From: Ligula intestinalis
Lineage: Eukaryota > Platyhelminthes > Cestoda > Diphyllobothriidea > Diphyllobothriidae
DNA: 64,000 nucleotides
Assembly: GCA_036362985.1 (NCBI GenBank)
Contig: JAYGXS010000005.1
Span: forward strand, 2,872,669 to 2,936,668
Direction of reading: 5' to 3'
Below the pieces are notes generated by a model that was not told the origin of the DNA, made no database searches, and saw nothing but the letters and a program-made list of their open reading frames with translations. Shown piece after piece: positions 20,450 to 30,329 of the stretch. The stretch's first letter is position 1. Each line of letters opens with the position of its first letter. Made by a program: the position numbers and the translations under genes.

Positions 20450-22235
20450 TAATTTCTCACCAGCTTGTATTCAAAAAGAAATAACACATCTTAAAAATTC
20501 AGATTCGGTTTGAACTGATAACATTCTAAACTCACTCATCAAACCAATACGAGATTTCCACCCTTACTGAGTAACTTATTTTCAATGGTTCTTGAGAATG
20601 GCTTTTTTCCCGGACTACTGGAAAACTTCTATTATAATTCCCGTATTTAAATCTGGTTCCTGATCAGATATTCACAATTATCGTGGTGTTCATAAAACGC
20701 CCTCTTTGGCTAAAATCTGTGAAAAAATAATTGCCAAAAAAATTACAGATTTCTGCATAAACAATAACATTCTCAGCTCCTCACAGCATGGCTTATTACC
20801 GGATTGATCTTGTGAAACATGCCACATGTATTTACTAAATCTACTTACTTCTCTTCGTAATGATAATCTGTCTGTGGTAGTTATCTATTTTGACCTTAGT
20901 AATGCATTTGATAAAGTTCCTCACAGGAGGCTCTTAGCGAAACTAGAGGCTACAGGATTTCGTAGTCCTCTTAATGACTTCATCAGATCTTATCTTTCAA
21001 ATCACCAACAAAAGGTCTTAGTGGGATCCTCATACTCTACTCCTATCGCAATGTTGAGTGGTGTCCTTCAAGGTAACGTGCTAGGTCCTCTGCTCTTCTT
21101 GCTTTACATAAATGATATCTCATTGAGTTTTAAACACTCCCAATCTTATATTCAAGCAGATGATCTCAAGTGTGTTTACTTCTTCTCTAATTCTACGGCC
21201 GCAAGATGCCTAGAACAAATTCATTCTGATCTGCACGCTCCTTCGGCGTGGAGCTCAACATGGCAGATGGAGTTCTCACCTTCTAAGTGCCGATACATGT
21301 GCTTTGGGCCTGAAAGGCTGCCACAACCTGTTATTTTTGAAGGCTACCCAATGACTGAATGCTCCAGTATCAAGGACCTAGGATTAAGCTACACCAATAA
21401 ATTAGACCTTTCTCCTCACGCCGATAGAATTTCAGCCAAAGCCGCACAGATTTGCGGCTTTATCTCTTATAATTTCTATCTTCCTGAAATGAAATTAAGA
21501 CTTAATCGTATGTTCGTGCTTCCCATCTTAGAATACTGCTGCCCCTTTTTTGGTCTCATTAATGAAGGTAGCCATTCAAAATTGAACAAATTCAAAAAAA
21601 GTTCACACGAAAACTGCTGTACCCGACAGCTTCTAATACTTGTTACTCAAATAGATGTCAATTAACGAAACTAAGGTTCCTTTGGGTCAGGAGATTGGAA
21701 GCAGGCTATTGTCTCCCTTTTCGGCTTAATAATAGCACAAATTTACCCAGGACTTCTGTCATTAGCCCCGTCAGCCGAGCAGCTTTCTCCATGACTCCGA
21801 GAAAGGACCATCGGGAATTTAGCAGATCCACTTGAAACTGCTCTCTCTGCCTCGTGTCTCCTGAGAACCTAGATGTTTCCATTAACCACCGCTGACTCGC
21901 ACGAAGCCACGTGGAAGTACTCAGTCTAAAATGCGGCAGTTTCGTTGACTTCTCACCTTCATCAGACCACCCACACCTATTTCTGCTCTACTACTATGTT
22001 CCTACTACTATGTTCCTAAGCAGTTTTTTTTCTCTTGCACAGTTGAATATGGAGGCCCGTTGAACACTGTCTCCATTTTCACTGTAAGAGTTTTCTTTAA
22101 CTGCCATTAGTTTTAGTTTTAGTTTAAAATTACCTGCAAAGCATTGCTAAATGTTGCCCCAAAAGGACAACTTCTGCTGACATTATTACGACTTTCTACG
22201 GCTACTTGCACATATTGTCAAATTCTTTTTTGCTG
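20450..22235 (+). pseudogene. LINE family B copy 3: RT, C-terminus and 3'UTR
   Basis: The plus strand starts in the thumb region (ITHLKNSDSV, then FFPDYWKTSIIIPVFKSGS). It then has a 279-codon open part (20826-21665) with VVVIYFDLSNAFDKVPHRRL, SGVLQGNVLGPLLFLLYIND, IQADDLKCVYFF, YPMTECSSIKDLGLSYTNK, RISAKAAQICGFISYNF and MFVLPILEYCCPFFGL. The catalytic DD is kept, but the usual Y/F before ADD is Q, and GVPQG reads GVLQG. A frameshift at about 21590 leads to FLWVRRLEAGYCL. The 3'UTR runs to about 22235, sharing words with 30700-31190. Tail to tail with LINE B copy 4. Confidence 0.85.
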
Positions 22236-22269
22236 AAAAATATAAAATCCCAAAATATAAATTCCAAAT

Positions 22270-23850
22270 AGCAGAACCACCATGAGCATGACTAAAGACC
22301 ATCGAGCCTTTCGTCAGGGTTGTTAAACGGAGAATGGAGAAAATGGCAATGATGACTGGACAGAGAAGTGGACGAAACATCGTTGCAAATATCACTCAAA
22401 AGAGGAAGAAATGTTATATAAACGTAATACCCTCAGATACCAGAAGGGACCCTTTTCAAAGTCCAAAAGTTGTGTGTTTGGGAATAAGACGAATAAAATG
22501 ACTTTATACCTTCCGAAGTTAAGTGTTTACGTTATTTGACTTTAAAAACTGCTAAGTTAGACCACAGCCTAATTTCGAGGGCAATTTAATTCCAGATGAA
22601 GGCATATTTGGAGGCAAAGAAGTGAGAATGGTTCGAAGTGGAGCTTAAGGGGGGTGCAATTATCTTGGAGGAATTACGAGTGGCATTAGGTCTATCTGCG
22701 GGAATGAGAGCGTTGATTCGTGGAAGGTTAAGGGTAGAGTTAACGCGAAAGAGGAAACAGAGGCCCGCTTCGAGTCTTCTGACCCAAAGAAATGTCATGT
22801 TCGCTAACTGAAATCTATCCGTATAAGAAGTAGTGAATCGAGGAAGAGCAAATATTCTGGAAGTAAATACTCTCTGTACATTTTCAATCTAAACCGTGGT
22901 CAGAAGCATTCATTAGACCAAAAAGGGGGACAGCAGTATTCTAGGATGGGTAGAACATTCATGCGATACAGTTTTAACTTTATTTCCAGCAGGAAGAAAT
23001 TGTGTGATATAAAACCACATATCTGTGCAGCCTTCGCAGATATTCGTTCCAAATGAGGTGACAATGCTAGTTTATTTGTGTAGCTTAGGCCTAAGTCTTT
23101 TTATAGTGGATCGTTCTAAAAGTGGAGTTTTTTGAAAAAATGGAGAAGCTTGGCAGGACCAAAACAAATGAAAATACACTCGGGTGGTGAGAATTCCATC
23201 TGCCAGGTAGTGCTCCAACGTGAGAGTGTAAGTAGGTCCGCATTTATTTTATCAACGCACATACTTGCCGTGTCCTTAGAAAATGAGTATATGCATTTGA
23301 GGTCATCTGCATAAATGAGATTTTGTGAAATTTTTAAACAGTGGAAATTTCGTTTATGTATAGAATGAAGAGAAAAGGAGCCAAGCCAGTGCCTTGAAAA
23401 ACGCCACTCGTGATCAGCTGAGCAGTTAAGTAACTATCACCTACTAGGTCCTTCTGGCTGCGGTTAGACAAGTAGGAACCGATGAGGTCAAGGAGAGGGG
23501 GACGGATGCCAATGGCTTCCAATTTTACCAGAAGCCGTCTGTGCGGTAACTTGTCGAAGGCTTTGCTCAGGTCAAAGTAGATAACAACCACGGATTGCCG
23601 CTCGTTACGGAGGGAAGTGACGTGGTTAAGAAAAGCTAAGTGATACGTTTCACATGATCTTCGGTGTAGAAAACCATGCTGCGAGTCGCTTAAAAGCTTA
23701 TTTTTGGGAAAAATCGAAAATTTGATTAAAAATTATCTCTTTTTGGGAGAGGCGAAATCCTATCGCCCCTCCCAACAAGCGACAATCCCTCAACCAACAC
23801 GCTGACATGGCCTACATGCGTAAAAATTATCGTCTCCCGAAGTGTATCTT
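22270..23850 (-). pseudogene. LINE family B copy 4: RT and C-terminus, decayed
   Basis: This copy is highly similar to 3899-5420 over its whole length in the same (minus) orientation. Blocks in minus order are IYFDLSKAFDKLPHRRLL and FQGTGLAPFLFILYINE (23591-23334) and, after a broken middle, the C-terminal FLWVRRLEAGLCFLFRVNS (22798-22740). The ADD catalytic block is not readable. It carries an extra 80-odd bp at 23739-23822 absent from copy 1, flanked by AAAAATTATC. Upstream it ends at a SINE. Confidence 0.8.
23739..23822. repeat. Short insertion in LINE B copy 4 with target-site-like flanks
   Basis: LINE B copy 1 reads GATTAAAAATTATCTTCTCC without interruption (about 5383-5402). In copy 4 the same site is split: AAAAATTATC at about 23728-23737, about 84 bp of extra sequence, then AAAAATTATCGTCTCC from 23822. 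The repeat of the site on both sides is what a target site duplication looks like. The insert (TTTTTGGGAGAGGCG...) has no identified family. Confidence 0.7.
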
Positions 23851-23855
23851 AGCGA

Positions 23856-23957
23856 CTCGGCCTCATTGCGGTGAGCTGGTAGTGAAGTCGGGAGAGCGTC
23901 CGACATTATAAAATGAGGTTCGGGGTTCAAATCCAGCCGTGGATGAACATTTTTTTC
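23856..23957 (+). repeat. tRNA-derived SINE
   Basis: GGTTCGGGGTTCAAATCCAG holds a polymerase III B box at about 23930. An A-box-like TGAGCTGGTAGTGAAG lies about 55 bp upstream, and a T-rich run (ATTTTTTT) follows the head. The anticodon arm is not tRNA-like, so it is a SINE head, of a different type from the 27.3- and 51.5-kb copies. Confidence 0.6.
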
Positions 23958-24289
23958 AGCTAGCAGAGATGGATCATGCACGTTAGCGTTAACCGAAGGG
24001 CAAATGATACGCAGTCCAGTTAGATTGTGAAAGCGAAGGATTCGTCTCACTCAGAAAGGATTTTTTCAAAGGGCAGATAATACGCAGTTCCTTTGTTAGT
24101 TTTTACAGCCAGATGTGTCTTCTACACTAAGGTAGAGAGTAAAAACCTCGTGAGGGCAAAGAGCTTAAATTTGAAACCAATTTCAAATTTCCCACCCTTT
24201 GATGTTTACAGACAGTTTTAAAAATTGGGTTAATCAGTAAATCACCTCTTGAGCGTCTTTCAAAACCTCGAGCACAGAAAAACAAACCT

Positions 24290-24700
24290 ATAACGAACTC
24301 CCACTTCTGCAGTCAGTATTGGTTTTGTTTAAGTTTTTGATTGCTCAAAAGTGGGCGAAATGGCGACTTTGTTTCAAGTGAAAAAACCTGACTTAAAAGA
24401 TACGATAATAGCCAAAGAGATCTTCAGTCACAGATCGAGTTGACAGTTTAGAACAAAAATAACTGCCGTAACACAGTGATCTTAGTCTTCCTTGAGCGTA
24501 TTGGTTTCGAGATTTTGCACCAGCGGAATGTTGATCAGCGAAAAGTGGCTCGTTGTCGGCTGAAGAATAAGCCGATTGCGGGCCGCAGATTTAGCACGAC
24601 TATCCTCAGCAGGAAGCCTGATAGTGTTCAAAGTCACCTTAAATTTGTGAAAGTTTTCCTGAATGTAGAAAACTAGTGACAGCTCTCCTAAACAAAGGAC
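24290..24700 (+). repeat. Diverged repeat shared with 6085-6545
   Basis: Aligns by eye with 6085-6545 in the same orientation: CAGTATTGGTTTTG, TTTCAAGTGAAAAAACCTGA, ACACAGTGATCTTAGTCTTC and CCTGAATGTAGAAA. Not clearly coding. Followed by a LINE A 3' end, so it may be a LINE A 5'UTR joined to the 3' end by an internal deletion. Confidence 0.55.
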
Positions 24701-24814
24701 AGTTTTTTCTTTAAAGCAAGGATTTTTAAAAACCATATTCAAAGCACCATATGATGGTCTTTATTTTCCTGACTGAAAAATTGTTAACATTTTTTTATAA
24801 TTCTTGAGATTTTG

Positions 24815-24880
24815 ATGTGGCAAATAGGGAGTTCAAAGGTGCAAGCCTTTTTTCCTCAAATATAATAACTGACTGGTATG
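24815..24880 (+). repeat. LINE A 3' end fragment
   Basis: CAAATAGGGAGTTCAAAGG and GCAAGCCTTTTTTCC match the 3' end of LINE A copy 2 at about 11497-11540 (AATAGGGAGCTCAAAGG, GAAAGCCTTGTTCCC). Only this short 3' piece is recognisable. Confidence 0.55.
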
Positions 24881-25204
24881 AAAGGTACTTGCTTCGCACT
24901 GACCCGCTCCTGCATTTTTGCTCTGTTTTAATTATTGATACACGATGCTACCGTGTTTTTGCTCGGGTAATCTATTTAAGCTGGCTTTTATAGGAAGTGT
25001 AGTTGTAAAATCACGTCCAAGCATTAGAGGATATCGTTTTCACGGCTTTTTGCGGGTAGTTTTTTGGGTCCTCTGGTTTGGTTAGTATCAAATTGCTTTG
25101 AGTTAGTAGGAGTTTGTTTTGTGTCTTGTAAAGGTATTGAGCTCAGATCAGTGGCTCGTTTCGGTAATTGACTCAAATCAAAACCCTTTGCACCAAGCCT
25201 TACA

Positions 25205-25615
25205 CTAGAGTATGAGAAAATTCTCCCTGGACCTTGTTATCGTGAATATGTTCATTGCCTTTTCCTGAACTGCATTATGATTCTGACGTCCGTATTTCCA
25301 GGGAGTTGCCTGTTGGATACCTGCTTCGTTTTTTCCCGCTTTGACTTCGTTTTGTTCCAAAAGGACGGCAGTGATAGCAGTTAGCCGATTTATGTTGTTC
25401 TCCAATATAGTCACTCGGTTTAAGAGTTCGTCACAACCCACGAACCGACGTTTTTCCGTGTCTAGTGCCAGTAAACTAGTCTTCGTTTCCTTTTGTGATT
25501 CCCGGAGCCCCATACGTTTAACAATTTCGCAGTGTAATGACTTGGTCTCTATTTTTGCACAGGAGAGTGTTAATAAAGCAAAAATCAATCTCAACTGCTC
25601 TTCGGCACATAACAT
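25205..25615 (-). pseudogene. Open stretch with short coiled coil; possible LINE ORF1 piece
   Basis: A 136-codon minus-strand open stretch includes ELLNRVTILENNINRLTAI followed by VLLEQNE, a heptad-like pattern that could form a coiled coil, as in the N-terminal part of many LINE ORF1 proteins. No other domain is recognised and no matching copy was found in the window. The surroundings (25.0-26.1 kb) carry no other coding signal. It may be a chance ORF. Confidence 0.25.
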
Positions 25616-26159
25616 ATGAATTTGCTTATCCGTGCGGCATGTCTCGACAGATCAGTGGTTGTGCCGTTCGTCTTCATGACGTGCGGTCATCGGTCGAACA
25701 CCTTCCCGATTGAAGTGAAGTCAGGCGTACAAATCCAATCGAAGACGAACACTTATTTCCCTCTCGCACAGCCGAATGATATAAGTTTACGTTTCAAATG
25801 CTGCTGATGACTATCTTAAAATGCATTCATGTATGAACCTTCACTAAAAGCTGCACGAGAAACTTCACAAAGGTCCAAAATTAGATGAGAACTTTGTGAC
25901 GGTAATGCAACGAAGATCTATCTTAAGAATAAAGACTCAGCCTTTTTGGAGTTCTAGCTGTAATTTTCGGTAGTGGAATACTCTTCTTGGGATAATAAGC
26001 AGCAAAACGGAGGTGAAAATCGGAATAATTTGAACTTTTGCAGGACTAAACTAGGTCCTGTTGGAGATCACTAAGACGGATGATACTGATCACAAGTAGT
26101 AAATACTTCGTCTTGACAGGCTGTCAACTGGAGTCTTTCTTCAGAAATATGCATATGCG

Positions 26160-27640
26160 TATTTAAAGGGTTGAAGGATAGCAATGCCCGTGAGGATCCT
26201 AGTAATGTAACTTAACGATTTTATTGTTACAGTCAATATGTAGTTGTAGAAAGGTGTGGTTACATAGCACAAATCCGAGTGAGTCGTTGCTTAATAATGC
26301 AAAAAAGTATAAAAACAGACTAGGGCCAGGAAAATGGTTTACAATGATGACAATAAGGATTGTGATAGTCACCGTCACTGGCATCAAGTCTTAATTTAAA
26401 TCAGCAATGGTGTCGTTGGAAACTGTCTCGCTCTCTAGTGAGTTCCAAGATCTATAACTTGTTAGATGAAGAATAACTTGCTGAGGTCCTATCAAGTGTG
26501 TTCTTTTACAACCTTGATCGGATAGACACGCAGGTGCGTTGTGTTATTTTACTCGAAGAAATCCTCCAATCTCATGGAGGAACCGTGGCCCCAGATTATC
26601 CGAAACATCCAGGGCTGGCTACACTGTACGTGCCTGTAAGACGAAGGATGTAGGCCAAGATTTATCAGTCTCTCCTGATATGTTAAGTCTCTAAGACCAT
26701 CGACCATCTTTGTGACCCTTTGTTGCAATTGTTCGAGAAGGTCCAAATATTTTTTCAATCTTGGTGTCCAAACTAGAATTCCGTAGACAAAGCGTGGTCT
26801 CACAAAGCCGCCACATATTTTTGCGAAGAGTTCAGATTGGAAGATTTTGAACGCTCGTCTGATCCACTGCAGCGTACTAGTTCCCTTCTGGTCTGCCTTT
26901 TTACTGTGCTCTGTTGGCTTCAAGTTTGTGGTTGTCCACGTGCGTAGCTCTTTGTTGGTATCAACCTCTATTAATGGGGCATCATTTATTACTTACTAGG
27001 TTTCTGCGACAAGTTGCGACCAGTTAATCAGTTTATCGATGTTCGATTGCAACGTCTTTGCATCTCCAGTGCAGCACGCTTCAGTCATTTAGTCATTCGC
27101 AAACAGGACAACTGAACAATTAAGGTCATTTAGGCAGTCGTTTAGGTAGATAACGAAGAGTAGCGGGCCCGATTCTGAGCCTTGTGGTACACAGCTTTTA
27201 TTTTCTGTCCATTCCGAAGTTGGGTTTCTAACATCTAATTTCTTTACTCTGAGAGAAAAGAAACAGTTTATCCATTTTAATTATTAAGTTGGTTTGGCAA
27301 ATTTGCTTAATTTGAGTAGACCCAAGTGTGAAAAACTGTAGGCGTTTGGCGGGATTTGCACCAGCGAATCAGAGAAAGCCTTTGCCGGAGGCTAATGCTC
27401 TACCGCTAAGCTACAAACGCCCGCTTTACGCCATGAGATCCATTTTAACACTTTTCTTTGAATTCCAATGACTGTAGAGGAAGCCTTTGTGGTGCACTTT
27501 CGAACGCATTCTTGAAGCCAAAAAATATGACATCAATTGGATAGCTCTTATTTGTGGCCTCTGTCTACTTCGCTCAAGGAGCGAGCATCCTGGACGAAGG
27601 CCATACCGACTATTGCATAATATTTTGCTGCTGTACAGCT
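26160..27640 (-). pseudogene. LINE A' reverse transcriptase, C-terminus and 3'UTR (SINE-interrupted)
   Basis: Down the minus strand: YGLRPGCSLLERSRQRPQ (about 27630), VIFFGFKNAFESAPQR and NVLKWI (27540-27440), then a SINE (27281-27437), then NCFFSLRVKKLDVRNP, CVPQGSESGPLLFVIYLND (27190-27130) and SVVLFAND. The last is the catalytic box with D changed to N. The C-terminus is open from 26923 to 26549: TSTLQWIRRAFKIFQSEL, VRPRFVYGILVWTPRLKKYL, LLEQLQQRVTKMVDGLRDLT. The 3'UTR to 26160 matches 345-500. Same family as the fragment at 345-1225. Confidence 0.85.
27281..27437 (-). repeat. tRNA-derived SINE with 11-bp target site duplication
   Basis: A 157-bp insertion lies between two copies of ATCCATTTTAA (27270-27280 and 27438-27448), inside the LINE RT codons NVLKWI. 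The head (27421 down to 27341, minus) has a perfect 7-bp acceptor stem (GGCGTTT/AAACGCC), an A box around TAGCTTAGCGGTAGAGC, a 5-bp anticodon stem (AGCCT/AGGCT) with a 7-nt loop (CCGGCAA), and the B box GGTGCAAATCC. The loop lacks T33 and the variable region is long, so it is not a good tRNA gene. The tail, TTTTTCACACTTGGGTC, is shared with other SINEs at 44, 50.8 and 51.6 kb. Confidence 0.85.
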
Positions 27641-27989
27641 AACCCCTTAAATAACCCTTGGCAATGCGCTCCATTATTTATCACGCAATGCAAGTTAGAA
27701 TAACGGGAAAGGTTATCGATTTTCAAAGGCAAATTACGTAAGCTTTTAAATTGGAGGAAATAAAGACGTTACTGTCTGTTTATTCTCCAAACACGCAACT
27801 TGTTGATTTGGAAAAGGGTCCTCCTGGCATTTTGAGCCTTGCTTAGGATAGTAAAGTGGTTTTTTAATATGTAAGCATTTTACTCAGCAGAGTAAAGTAT
27901 CACTTCCAAATGCTGCAAACTTTTCCCCATTTTGCAACCTTGGCAATGGTCTTCGAGGTCACTTCTGATGGTTATCACGTGTTCTCACG

Positions 27990-29093
27990 TGGTCAACAAC
28001 TTGTCGGTCGTCTTATTGTTGCCTCGGGTCTGTGGGCTACGCCGATACCCAGTGGTTGTAACAGACGAGCGACTGCTTCAGAAACATTCTCTATGTATGG
28101 CATTGCTCTCCACAATGTCAGTTGTTCCGCCGCCGGTCTTGCAGCTCGTTTTGGTTGTCTGCTGCGTTCTAGGAAGCTGCGATGGTAACCGTTAGAGATG
28201 AACATCCGTCGAAGATATTTTAGTTCAGCCGCTTTGTCACCTGCCTCGTTGCAATGTGTTTCTGCCCTTTTGTAAAGCGTTCGCACACAGCTGCGTTTGT
28301 GGCTCAGCGGATGGTTACTTTGGTAACTGAGTCCCTGACGTGTGTCGGTTGTCTTTCGGTATACCGTCGTCTTTAGGCTCCCGTCGGTTTTGCGGTGGAC
28401 CAGGACGTCTAGGAACGTAAGTTGATTGTTGCTCTCAGCCTCTGTTGTAAACTGAATGTCGGCAAAAATGGAGTTCAGCATCGGGTGAAATTCAGAGACC
28501 ATTTCACGCTTGAGGACAACGAAGGTATCGTCTACGTACCGCACCCAAAATACTGGTCTATGGTTCGTAAACACCAGTGTCTCTAACTTTTGAAGAACCG
28601 CCTCAGCAAGGAAACCAGATAGCGGCGAACCCATCGGAGTCCCTTTGATTTGTTCGTACACTGTGCCCTCAAAGGTAAAATACGTGTTGAGGCAGAACTT
28701 GAGCAGCTGGATGAGATGCGCACGTGTATGTTTATTAGTTCCCTCCTCATATCGGCTCTCAAGTAGATCACTCACAGTTTCAATCGCAAGAGTCTGAGGC
28801 ATTGATGTGAAGAGTGAGGTAACATCAAACGATACCATGACTTCGTCTGCATTGAGGCGTAGCCCGTTAAGTCTTTCCTAGAAATTTGCGGCCGAGCGTA
28901 CCGTTGTGTCAGAGCCTAATGTGAGACAGTTCAGACGCCGAAACATCCATTTCGACAGATTGAATGTTGGTGTTCCCCGTAAAGAAACAATGGGCCGACG
29001 TGGTGCACCGGGCTTGTGCACTTTTGGCAGTCCATAGAATCTTGCCATGGCTGAATCACTTGGTTTGATATTTAGTCGTTCGATTTTTGAGAT
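27990..29093 (-). pseudogene. Penelope-like element 1 reverse transcriptase (one internal stop)
   Basis: Reading down the minus strand: ARFYGLPKVHKPGAPRRPIV and SLRGTPTFNLSKWMFRRL (29060-28950), SAANF, a TAG at 28878-28880, then in the same frame ERLNGLRLNADEV and 281 open codons. These hold MVSFDVTSLFTSMP, YEQIKGTPMGSPLSGFLAE (28660-28600), YVDDTFVVLK (28538), FLDVLVHRKTDGSL, HPLSHKRSCVRTLYKRAE and PYIENVSEAVARLLQPLGI. These are the signature blocks of Penelope RTs, and the catalytic YVDD is intact. The frame ends at 27993 just after GVAHRPEATIRR, where the GIY-YIG endonuclease should begin but is missing. With one stop in about 365 codons it is among the least decayed elements here. Confidence 0.92.
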
Positions 29094-29331
29094 GGCACAT
29101 TGTTCGGCTCCTGGACACACCTTCGCTTTTAATGACGCTGAAATCCTAGCCCGAGGTAGTGACCGGACAACCAGAGAAACGCTTGAAGCATGGCACACTG
29201 CACAAAGTTCCATCAACCGCTGTACGATTCTCCCGGCGGCTTACCAGGCGTTACGCGTGCGGCTCAATCAACGAAATCGCCGGCAGGAAGTCAGACGGGT
29301 CGCGACGACTAGCAACCCCACACCGGGCTAG
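29090..29331 (+). pseudogene. Penelope-like element GIY-YIG endonuclease C-terminal end, inverted
   Basis: The plus-strand reading APGHTFAFNDAEILARGSD, RETLEAWHTAQSSINRC and LPAAYQALRVRL is the C-terminal end of the PLE endonuclease (GHxFxFxxAEI, EAWxSxxxSINR, AYxALR). It begins at about 29095, exactly where the minus-strand PLE 1 RT homology ends, and runs open to 29331. The GIY and YIG catalytic blocks are upstream of the break and absent. The arrangement is head to head: the 5' side of one PLE joined to the inverted 3' side of another. A hammerhead-like block follows at 29731. Confidence 0.8.
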
Positions 29332-29730
29332 AATACAGGCGTCCGGGAAACCACCCCAGACACCAATGCAGCCGTCAGCGACGCCGCGGGCAACATGAAC
29401 CAACAAGACCTCCTGTCGGGCTTGAACGCAGTTGCACATGACAACGGTCTCTGCATAAACACTGATGGCGGAGATCGATATTCCGCCGGCGGGATGAACA
29501 CGGGAAAGTGCCAACGGGGGAAGCCAGCAGGACATGCGGCACCGACGCGATCGATGCAGACGCGAGCAAGGACCGCTGGCAGGCGAACACTGCCCTCCCC
29601 CTCCGACGAGGTGACGGCGAGAAACCCTGGTCAGCAGGACGATGACGGAGCTCCAGCCCCACTCCCGCAGGGGATCTAGCGCCAATAGACGGAGAGCGAA
29701 CGAGACGTCAGTTGTAACACCTATAAAAGA

Positions 29731-29795
29731 CTGTGAGGCGTGTACAAACACCAACCTCCGACGATGCAAGCCTGTACGCTTTCGAAACGTCAGGA
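29731..29795 (+). ncRNA. Hammerhead-like ribozyme motif, PLE terminus
   Basis: CTGTGAGGCGTGTACA, a loop, then TGTACGCTTTCGAAACGTC: the segments GCGTGTACA and TGTACGC can pair as a stem II, followed by the GAAAC core. The CTGATGA core reads CTG-TGA, one base short, so catalysis is doubtful. It lies about 400 bp downstream of the inverted PLE endonuclease in the same orientation, where PLE terminal repeats are known to carry hammerheads. Confidence 0.5.
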
Positions 29796-29871
29796 TATTA
29801 TACCCATTATTCCCGAGATCGCCTCTTCTTCTCATTTATGTCCGGGGACACGCATTTTCGCTTCAATCTGC

Positions 29872-29889
29872 AATATATATATATATATC
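29872..29889. repeat. (AT)n microsatellite
   Basis: An uninterrupted run of about eight AT dinucleotides, located at the 5' edge of element X copy B. Confidence 0.8.
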
Positions 29890-30312
29890 ATGTCTTCAAC
29901 GACAAGAAGCGTTTTGAACCCTCATACGTTCTCATTTACCGTCCTGTCTCATTGCACTACAATCACTCCTATCAACCAACCTTTCAAATTTTATGGAAGC
30001 AGTTTATTCGCCTACGTTTTGTTTTATAAAGTGGTGGTACACTGAACTCTGCCCCGCTTTAATGGTAGGAGTTTTCTCACTGCTTACTCTTTAGTTCACT
30101 TTGCGTTTCGAAGAGTGTTGACTATTATTTTAAAATGACGATATGTTGGTGAACATGAATGTATCTGCCTACCATACAAAACGCTCCCGCTGCCTATGTG
30201 GTTGCTCACAGAGAGCAGCATTTATCAACTTTGTATTTATTTTTCCACAGCACTAAGTTTGCAATGACGAGGCCCTCCGGGCCTAAAATATAAAATTTAT
30301 TTGTTTATTTAA
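29885..30312 (+). mobile_element. Element X copy B
   Basis: Aligns along its whole length with the reverse complement of 3268-3715: AAGCGTTTTGAACCCTCA, CGTCCTGTCTCATT, TTAATGGTAGGAGTTTT, AAAATGACGATATGTTGG, GAGAGCAGCATTTAT and GGGCCTAAAATATAAAATTT. The 3' end carries a TTTATTTGTTTATTT tail. Two copies in opposite orientation 26 kb apart, both ending at the same base pattern, define the 3' boundary of this family. Confidence 0.75.
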
Positions 30313-30329
30313 GTAATTATCGTGGCCGG

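Noticed and set aside
25205..25615. A host protein gene on the minus strand
   Set aside because: Only a short coiled-coil-like run is recognisable; no splice context, domain or partner was seen. Kept as a low-confidence LINE ORF1 candidate.
27341..27421. A true tRNA gene (Ala-like anticodon GGC)
   Set aside because: Acceptor stem and boxes are good, but the loop lacks T33, the T stem has a mismatch, the variable region is long and the block sits inside a target site duplication with a SINE tail.
29251..29835. The 194-codon minus-strand open frame
   Set aside because: It overlaps the plus-strand PLE endonuclease end and its downstream flank; its translation shows no known blocks.
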